A stretch of 64,000 bases of DNA, taken from contig JAJDTP010000016.1 in NCBI GenBank assembly GCA_022827095.1, positions 62,001 to 126,000 on the forward strand, written 5' to 3'. Positions 58,562 through 64,000 of this stretch are shown here, piece by piece; the stretch's first letter is position 1, and every line of letters starts with the position of its first letter. The stretch comes from Dehalococcoidia bacterium (GTDB lineage Bacteria > Chloroflexota > Dehalococcoidia > Lucifugimonadales > UBA3495). The translations under genes were made by a program, and so were the position numbers. The notes beneath the pieces are model-generated. The model was not told the DNA's origin and did no database searches. It worked only from the letters and a program-made list of their open reading frames with translations.

Positions 58562-59043
58562 CTTTTCAACTCTGAACAGTTACGAGTGACAACATCTCCT
58601 TGCCCCGTGCAGAACGTATGCTCTATCATCAACTTGCAGGCGATGAATCCGTTCCACCAACCAGGTTCCCAGCGTTCACGGCCAACCCATCAGCATCCAA
58701 GTCGCTAACGGCCTCTGCACGAGACTGCCGCCGGCCACTCTAACCGGTGTAGTCTCCTCGGCCACCGGGCCCGCCACAGCCCGCCATGCTCCAGGCATGG
58801 GCAATAAGAGCAAAAACCCCAGCGCAAATCCTCCGGCCGTAGGGCTGATAACCGCTCGGAACCTGGTCAACACTCTGGAAAACATCGCCTGCACACCCTG
58901 AACCCTCGGAGGAATTCAATAGCCACATTATTCTGAAGTACCGCGCCGGCAGCAGTCATCGCCTGTCTGCTGCTGGCGCCACATCTGCAACCCAAGCGTT
59001 GCTCTGTTCCTCTACGTCCTCATGCGTACCCGGTTGGCAACGA

Positions 59044-59113
59044 ATGTCATTGCGACCCCGCACTTGATGCGCAGCGTGGCGATCTCGTCGGCGCAGAACC
59101 GTTGCTACGCTGG
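59044..59113. repeat. Repeat family R2, partial copy
   Basis: Starts TGTCATTGCGACC and contains GTGGCGATCTCGTCGGCGCAG, then ends near GCTGGCGTTAG. Only the left half of R2 is present. Confidence 0.6.
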
Positions 59114-59215
59114 CGTTAGCGCACCGTGCCCACCCGCGATAGCGCCTTCCTGTGCGCTGGTGTACAATCGGCTCAATTCTTGCCGTTTGTCCTGCTGCCG
59201 CGAGGGGGATTTTCG

Positions 59216-60517
59216 ATGCGTATCCTGCTGATTGCCACCAACCGCCACAACCGGGTTATGAGCCGGATGCGGGCGCAGCCCATCCCCATTGGCCTGGCCT
59301 ATGTCGCCGGCCACCTCGACCGTTCCCGGCACGAGGTGAAGCTGGTCGACCTGATGTTTGCCGATGAGAACTACCTGGATGAAGTCGAGCGCACCGTCCT
59401 GGACTTCAAGCCCGAGATGGTGGGCATCTCCATCCGCAACCTCAGCAACCACAGCTACATCGACCCACAGTGGCAGTTGCCCATCACCCGGAGTGTCATC
59501 GAGCGCATCCGAACGATTTCCGACGCCACCATCGTCTGCGGCGGCCCTGCTTTCAGCATCATGCCGCAGCAGGTCTTCGATTTCGTGCAGCCCGATATCG
59601 GCATCGCCGGCGACGCCGGCGAGACCTTCTCCGAGCTGGCCAACCGCGTCGAAATCGGCGAGCCCGATTACCGGGGCATGACCGGCGTTCTCTACCGGGA
59701 AAACGGCGAAATCGTCTACAACGGCATGCGCTGTTCGTCCGATTTCGGCAGCCGCCCCAGCCTCGACGACCTCGACATGCCCAAATACGCCAAGGCCGGT
59801 TTCGGCGTCAGCGTGCTCACCAAGCTGGGCGGGTTCTACTATCCCACTTCCGCTGACGACATGCGCACCCCCGAGGGCGCCTGGCGCGTGATCCGCCCCA
59901 TCGACGAGGTAGTCGAGGAGGTGGCCGAGGTCACCACCCGCTACGGCTTGAAGAAGATCTTCTTCGTCGATAACTGCTTCAACGTGCCCCTGGAACACGC
60001 CAAGGAACTCTGCAATGCCCTGATGGAATCCGAGGTCAAGGTGCGCTGGAACACCTGCCTCGCCCCCTACGCCTGCGACGCCGAGCTCATCGGCATGATG
60101 AAGCAGGCCGGCTGTGGCCTCGTCATGATGGGCGGCACCCGCGGCGGCGACCCCCACGAGGGCGACAACGATACGTCGCGCTACGCCTCCCTCAAGGAGA
60201 CCACCGAGCTGTGCGAGGCCGGCGACCTCCACTACACCATCAGCCAGCAGTTCGGCGAGCCCGGTGAAACTCGGGAGTCCGTCGAGAATAAGCTGGAGTT
60301 CCTGCGCGGGCTCAAGCCCTCGTTGGCCAACCTCCGCGTCGGCGTCAGCGTCATGCCCGGCACCGACGTCGCCGCCCGCTGCATTGAGGAAGGCATCATC
60401 AAGGACGAGACCGAGCTCATCGCCCCCACCTTCTACATGGCCGAAGAGGTCCGCCCCTGGCTGGTCGACTACCTCCGCGAGCTCGTCGACGTCAACCCCC
60501 GCTGGAACCTGATGTAG
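59216..60517 (+). CDS. B12-binding/radical-SAM-like protein without the CxxxCxxC motif
   Basis: A 433-residue protein with the architecture of cobalamin-binding radical SAM enzymes. Residues 1-150 are the B12-binding-like Rossmann domain (VKLVDLMFADENYLDEVE, VCGGPAFS, IAGDAGETFSELAN). The rest is a partial TIM barrel, with the later IFFVDNCFN and GEPGETRES blocks of radical SAM. At the expected cluster site (residues 200-214, LTKLGGFYYPTSADD) there is no cysteine; the family has CxxxCxxC there. ATG 59216 has GAGGGGG upstream. It may use another cofactor or be a binding protein. Confidence 0.85.
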   Translation: MRILLIATNRHNRVMSRMRAQPIPIGLAYVAGHLDRSRHEVKLVDLMFADENYLDEVERTVLDFKPEMVGISIRNLSNHSYIDPQWQLPITRSVIERIRTISDATIVCGGPAFSIMPQQVFDFVQPDIGIAGDAGETFSELANRVEIGEPDYRGMTGVLYRENGEIVYNGMRCSSDFGSRPSLDDLDMPKYAKAGFGVSVLTKLGGFYYPTSADDMRTPEGAWRVIRPIDEVVEEVAEVTTRYGLKKIFFVDNCFNVPLEHAKELCNALMESEVKVRWNTCLAPYACDAELIGMMKQAGCGLVMMGGTRGGDPHEGDNDTSRYASLKETTELCEAGDLHYTISQQFGEPGETRESVENKLEFLRGLKPSLANLRVGVSVMPGTDVAARCIEEGIIKDETELIAPTFYMAEEVRPWLVDYLRELVDVNPRWNLM

Positions 60518-60568
60518 ATTCCCAAATGTCTAACCGTCAGGTCTGATTCATTTTGGGGAGACTTGACC

Positions 60569-60772
60569 ATGACTGCCGCTGAATGGAGTAAATCCCTTAT
60601 CGGAGCCGGGCTTCTCATAATTGTCACGGCTGCCATAATCTACTGGATTTGGCCGGACTGGATGGCCCAACGTGCGGTCGCCGGCCGGCTGGGGTCCTTG
60701 CTAATTATGGGCGGAGGCGGCGCACTGATGTCATTGATGGGCTTGTATTTGGCTACTACCCATGCGCGGTAA
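60569..60772 (+). CDS. Small two-span membrane protein
   Basis: A 67-residue protein from ATG 60569 with GGGGAG upstream. Two hydrophobic segments (LIGAGLLIIVTAAIIYWIW and LLIMGGGGALMSLMGLYLA). Overlaps the next small membrane gene by 11 bases. Unknown function. Confidence 0.6.
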   Translation: MTAAEWSKSLIGAGLLIIVTAAIIYWIWPDWMAQRAVAGRLGSLLIMGGGGALMSLMGLYLATTHAR

Positions 60773-61085
60773 CTGGGCTTGGCTGGCCCTTTGGGTGCTG
60801 ATCTCGAGCTACTTCATCGGCACATTCTCATTGTTGTTGTTGGCCTACGGTTATGCCGATGTCCTGGCTGGTATCTTGGCTCTAGCTATGGCCACATCAG
60901 GGATATGGTCCTCTGCAAAAGGTATGGCTCGCTTGAAACGTTCGGACAGCCTCTCTGACACTCAATTGGAAGCCGCCTACCGCTACCGCAACGCCGGCAT
61001 CGCTTTGGGCCTCATCGGCTCGGCCTGCTGGTGTTATCTTGGGAAACATTCCTGGGCCGCTTCATCAGTCCTTAACCGTCCGTAA
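60762..61085 (+). CDS. Small three-span membrane protein
   Basis: A 107-residue protein with hydrophobic segments at about 5-28, 32-50 and 78-95. The middle loop is charged (RLKRSDSLSDTQLEAAYRYR). Its end touches the DUF1800 gene region. Unknown function. Confidence 0.6.
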   Translation: MRGNWAWLALWVLISSYFIGTFSLLLLAYGYADVLAGILALAMATSGIWSSAKGMARLKRSDSLSDTQLEAAYRYRNAGIALGLIGSACWCYLGKHSWAASSVLNRP

Positions 61086-61102
61086 TGCAAAGGAATGCGA
61101 CG

Positions 61103-62554
61103 ATGACATTGACGCAACAACCGCAACTCGGTGCCGCCCGCATCGCCCTGGCCAACGCCGAGACCATCCGAGCCGCGCACCTCCTGCGCCGTGCCGGTTT
61201 CACCCCAACCCGCGCCGAAATCGATCGCGCCGTGGGGCGCGGATACGAGGCCACCGTCGACGAGCTGCTGCATCCCGAGGACCGGCCCGATCTGGAAATC
61301 GAGGACCTTATCCGCCGCTACCACGTCGACCAGAACAGCCTCATGCTACTGGAGAGTAGCCAGGGCTACTGGATGTATCGCATCATCAACAGCCAGCGCC
61401 CGCTGGAGGAGAAGATGGCCCTGTTCTGGCACGGCCTCTTCGCCACCGCCTACGGCAAGCTCAACCACGCCAAGGCGGTCGTCAACCAGACCCACACCTT
61501 CCGCCGCCACGGGCTGGGCAAGTTCGCCGACATCCTGGTCGAGCTGTCCCGCGACCCCGCCATGATCTTCTGGCTGGACAACAAGGACAACCACCGCGAC
61601 GCGCCCAACGAGAACTACGGCCGCGAACTTCTCGAGCTGTTCTCCATGGGCATCGGCAACTACACCGAGGCTGACGTCAAGGCCGCCGCCCGCGCCTTCA
61701 CCGGCTGGACCATCGACAACGCCGAGTACATGAGCATCCGCGCCAGCCGCGACTCCTTCTGGCCTTACGGCCGCATCGATTGGCAGTTCCGCTACCGCGA
61801 GGACGACCACGACGACACCGAGAAAACCTTCCTCGGACACACCGGTCCCCTCAGCGGACAGGACGTCATCGATATCATCGTGCAGCAGCCGGCCACCGCT
61901 CACTACATCGCCGGCAAGCTCTACAACTTCTTCGTGTCCGACCGTCCCGACGAGGAAGCCATCGGCATCATGGCCGACGAGTTCACCCGCACCGGGGGCG
62001 ATATCCGCGCCGTCATGCGCCGCATGTTCCTGTCGGATTTCTTCGCAGATGAGGCCGTCCGCCTGGGCCGCGTCAAGAGCCCCGCCGAGTTGGTGGGCGG
62101 CACGGCACGCCTGGCCGGCAGCCACCAATCTCCGGAGTGGACCATCTCCAACCTGGCCATGGACGTCAACTTCATGGGCCAGGAGATCCTGAACCCGCCC
62201 ACCGTGGAGGGCTGGCACACCGGCATGGAGTGGATCGACACCGGCAACCTGGTCGAGCGCATCAACGCCGCCGGCGCCGAGATGCGCGATACCGCCCGCC
62301 CCGGCGTCCGCGCCATCATCGACCGCGTCAAGACGCGAGGCGACCGGCTGGAGCCCCGTCAGCTTGCCGAAGCCTGCCTCGACGCCATGGGCATGTTCGA
62401 GGTGTCCGATGGCACCATGGACAGCTTGGTCGCGCTCGCCGCCCCGTGGGGCGAGATTCGCTTCGACCGCGCCGACAGCATCGGTTGCGCCGAGGAGCGG
62501 GTCGTGGAGATGCTGCAACTCATCGTGGCATCCCGGGAGTACCAACTGGCATGA
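61103..62554 (+). CDS. DUF1800 family protein
   Basis: A 483-residue DUF1800 protein. Signature segments: HLLRRAGFTPTRAEIDRAVGRGY, RPLEEKMALFWHGLFAT, and NENYGRELLELFSMGIGNYTEADVKAAARAFTGW. Family members are widespread in environmental bacteria and often pair with DUF1501 proteins; the function is unknown. ATG 61103 has AAGGA upstream. The stop overlaps the NHL gene start by 4 bases. Confidence 0.92.
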   Translation: MTLTQQPQLGAARIALANAETIRAAHLLRRAGFTPTRAEIDRAVGRGYEATVDELLHPEDRPDLEIEDLIRRYHVDQNSLMLLESSQGYWMYRIINSQRPLEEKMALFWHGLFATAYGKLNHAKAVVNQTHTFRRHGLGKFADILVELSRDPAMIFWLDNKDNHRDAPNENYGRELLELFSMGIGNYTEADVKAAARAFTGWTIDNAEYMSIRASRDSFWPYGRIDWQFRYREDDHDDTEKTFLGHTGPLSGQDVIDIIVQQPATAHYIAGKLYNFFVSDRPDEEAIGIMADEFTRTGGDIRAVMRRMFLSDFFADEAVRLGRVKSPAELVGGTARLAGSHQSPEWTISNLAMDVNFMGQEILNPPTVEGWHTGMEWIDTGNLVERINAAGAEMRDTARPGVRAIIDRVKTRGDRLEPRQLAEACLDAMGMFEVSDGTMDSLVALAAPWGEIRFDRADSIGCAEERVVEMLQLIVASREYQLA

Positions 62555-63576
62555 CCACCACCATGACCGCAACATTCACTTACAGCCACACCGTGGGCTT
62601 CCTCGCCTATCGCGGCCGAGGCTTCATCCACCCTGTTGACCTGACCTTGGGCGGCAACGGCGTGATGTACGTGCTCAACCGAGGCGGGGCAGAGTCGGTG
62701 ACCCGCCTGGACCTCAAACGGGTTTGCGTCTGCACAGCGGATGAGGGCTATATCGGCGAATGGGGAACCGGTGGCACCGAGGACGGCCAGTTCTGGTGGC
62801 CATCGGCCATTGTCCGGACTGGTGACGGCAGCCTCTACGTTGCCGACGAGGCCCTCCAGCGCATCATCGTGTTCAGTCCCGAAGGCGAGTTCATCCGCCA
62901 TTGGGGTGAAGTCGGCGACGCTCCAGGCCAGATCAATCGCCCCGCCGACATCGCCGTCGCTCCCGACGGTTCGCTGCTGATCAGCGACGGCATGAACCAC
63001 CGTATCCAGCGCTTCACCGTCGACGGCGAGTACCTGGGAGGTTGGGGCGGCTACGGCGCCCAGGCCGGCCAGTTCAACACGCCTTGGCGGTTGGCCTGCG
63101 ACGCCGACGGTAACGTCTTCGTCGCCGACTGGCGCAATGACCGCGTTCAGGCCTTCACCCCCGACGGCCGCTTCGTCGGCCAGTGGGGAGTGTCCGGAGA
63201 CGGAAAGGGACAGTTGAACCGCCCTTCCTCGGTGGCTGTCGACGACGAGGGCTACATCTACGTGAGCGACTGGGGCAACGAGCGGGTGCAGATCTTCGCC
63301 CCGGACGGCGAGGTGGCCGCCATCCTGCTGGGCGACGCGACAACCTCATCGTGGGCAGATGATTACTTGGCGGCCAATCCCGACGAACAGAGGGCTAGGC
63401 GCGAAGCGGATCTGGCCCCCGCAGTCAACCCGTGGCGCGATCATCGCCGCGAGACCTCCGCCGGAGTCGAAAAGTTTTTCTGGGGACCCAGCGCGATCAA
63501 CCTTGACGCCCAGGGCCGCATCTACGTCGTCGACTCCTGCCGCCACCGCGTCCAGATCTACCGCAAGAATTCGTAA
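62551..63576 (+). CDS. NHL-repeat beta-propeller protein
   Basis: A 341-residue protein with NHL repeats forming a six-bladed propeller: repeats read GQFWWPSAI, GQINRPADIAV, GQFNTPWRLAC, GQLNRPSSVAV, each followed by a VADE / ISDG / VADW / VSDW-type strand. The C-terminus (ARREADLAP and SCRHRVQIYRK) closes the propeller. It is coupled to DUF1800 by a 4-base overlap, so the two probably act together. No signal peptide seen. Confidence 0.9.
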   Translation: MTTTMTATFTYSHTVGFLAYRGRGFIHPVDLTLGGNGVMYVLNRGGAESVTRLDLKRVCVCTADEGYIGEWGTGGTEDGQFWWPSAIVRTGDGSLYVADEALQRIIVFSPEGEFIRHWGEVGDAPGQINRPADIAVAPDGSLLISDGMNHRIQRFTVDGEYLGGWGGYGAQAGQFNTPWRLACDADGNVFVADWRNDRVQAFTPDGRFVGQWGVSGDGKGQLNRPSSVAVDDEGYIYVSDWGNERVQIFAPDGEVAAILLGDATTSSWADDYLAANPDEQRARREADLAPAVNPWRDHRRETSAGVEKFFWGPSAINLDAQGRIYVVDSCRHRVQIYRKNS

Positions 63577-63606
63577 GTCCTAATGCGCACCCGCTTTCGC
63601 AAATCA

Positions 63607-63715
63607 TCAGAATCAGGATTTGCTAGATTTAGGGATTGTCAGGATTGGGACTGCTCTGTCGTGGGTTTCTCTCAATCCTGCTAAATCCTGAAATCCCGTA
63701 AATCCTGATTCTGAC
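63607..63715. repeat. Palindromic repeat family R3, copy 2
   Basis: Outer arms TCAGAATCAGGATTT and AAATCCTGATTCTGA are inverted; the inside repeats AATCCTG-like words. Highly similar in length and plan to the copy at 1274-1383. Confidence 0.8.
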
Positions 63716-63724
63716 GTTTTCTCG

Positions 63725-64000
63725 CTACCCCGCTACCCGCTGCAGCAGCGGTTCCGTCCGGTTCGGCGGCAGGTCCGTCTCAAAGGTGTTGATGACCATC
63801 GCCAGCATGGTGTAGTTGCCCAGCACCAGCGTCAACTCGATGGTGCCCTGCTGCCCGAAGATCTCCAGCGCGCTCTGGTAGCCGCCCCGGCTCACCTGGT
63901 GGTTGCGCAGGATCTCCCGTCCCAGGTTAATCACCGCCGACTCGTCCGGCGCCAGCTCCGGCAGGGCGGTCTTGTCCCGGATGGCATCGACCACGGCGGC
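63725..64000 (-). CDS. Carboxymuconolactone decarboxylase-like protein, N-terminus beyond window
   Basis: Only the C-terminal part (about 92 residues) is visible; the frame runs off the window edge. It contains ELAPDESAVINLGREILRNHQVSRGGYQSALEIFGQQGTIELT and NYTMLAMVINTFETDLPP, matching the C-terminal half of the CMD-like protein at 24438-24998 (SAESAVINYGREFF). Active-site residues lie outside the window. Confidence 0.82.
   Translation of the reverse strand, partial: AAVVDAIRDKTALPELAPDESAVINLGREILRNHQVSRGGYQSALEIFGQQGTIELTLVLGNYTMLAMVINTFETDLPPNRTEPLLQRVAG

Larger units (their letters stand above)
58388..59215. other. Long gene-free stretch with R2 copies
   Basis: About 830 bases without a convincing gene. 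It holds an intact R2 copy at 58450-58561 (the reference used to place the IS110 ends) and a half copy at 59044-59113. A 72-codon minus-strand frame at 58676-58894 has a hydrophobic segment but no ribosome site and is not supported. Confidence 0.6.

Noticed and set aside
58676-58894. 72-codon minus-strand frame with a hydrophobic segment
   Set aside because: No ribosome site, no motif, next to repeats; not supported.
2745-59113. CRISPR array
   Set aside because: The repeats are dispersed palindromes, not regularly spaced units with spacers, and no cas genes are present.
1-64000. tRNA or rRNA genes
   Set aside because: I looked for T-loop-like GTTCGAATCC words and rRNA cores and found none; a covariance search could still reveal one.

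Overview
The window is a GC-rich (roughly 60-65% by eye) bacterial chromosome segment, densely coded on both strands, with no rRNA, tRNA or CRISPR that I could find. Gene content suggests a Chloroflexota bacterium of the SAR202 / Dehalococcoidia type, possibly marine or sponge-associated. This rests on five separate luciferase-like (LLM, F420-type) flavin oxidoreductases, a Rieske ring-hydroxylating oxygenase, two carboxymuconolactone-decarboxylase-like proteins, an amidohydrolase, a gamma-glutamyltransferase and many small toxin-antitoxin-like loci. The assignment is an inference from gene content, not from a marker gene.

Layout. 1-4900: a partial membrane-anchored zincin-like protein, a PduO-type cobalamin adenosyltransferase, hisH and hisA, a GNAT acetyltransferase and a Nudix hydrolase. 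5000-9900: an exported protein, a MoaD/ThiS-like protein, a lipoprotein cytochrome c, an LLM enzyme translationally coupled to a HepT toxin with a catalytically degenerate nucleotidyltransferase-like partner, and an NAD-dependent epimerase. 9900-19600: a membrane protein with two overlapping tiny paralogous genes, an ABC-2 exporter, a DAO-type oxidase with a PaREP1/HEPN-like gene, an HNH protein, gamma-glutamyltransferase, a pentapeptide-repeat protein and an IscA-like protein with a Cys/Gly tail. 19660-20976: an IS110-family element inserted inside a dispersed palindromic repeat. 21000-31600: a TlpA-like thioredoxin, two LLM enzymes, small membrane proteins, a NucS-like nuclease, a TldD/TldE pair, VapBC and a GatC-like/amidase pair. 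31600-35100: two tandem substrate-binding lipoproteins and a HicBA-like pair. 35200-40000: an amidohydrolase, a zinc-ribbon/GIY-YIG/membrane protein, a decaying HepT locus, an IS1-like remnant and a second NucS-like nuclease. 40000-46900: an SDR, small membrane proteins, a NMT1/THI5-like binding protein, an ABC exporter, an LLM enzyme and a HARE-HTH protein. 47000-48800: three consecutive hicBA pairs. 48800-56700: a DinB/MDMPI-like enzyme, the Rieske alpha/beta subunits with two tiny genes, a beta-hydroxyacid dehydrogenase, a DUF3574 lipoprotein, an LLM enzyme and a HEPN gene broken by an amber codon. 57200-64000: an AI-2E/PerM transporter, a radical-SAM-like protein lacking the cluster motif, two small membrane proteins, a DUF1800/NHL-repeat pair and a partial CMD-like protein.

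Two themes stand out. The first is catabolic: LLM, Rieske, DAO, amidase, amidohydrolase and binding-protein genes fit oxidation of varied organic matter. The second is a high load of small nuclease/toxin modules: two HepT loci, one VapBC, four HicBA-like pairs, two HEPN-like genes, two NucS-like nucleases, HNH and GIY-YIG. Several of these carry premature stops, a frameshift or lost catalytic residues. Three families of dispersed palindromic repeats punctuate the intergenic spaces. The points most worth checking are the HepT / degenerate-MNT pairs, the triple hicBA array, the cluster-less radical-SAM-like protein, the Cys-rich IscA-like protein and the IS110 insertion with its candidate bridge-RNA region.
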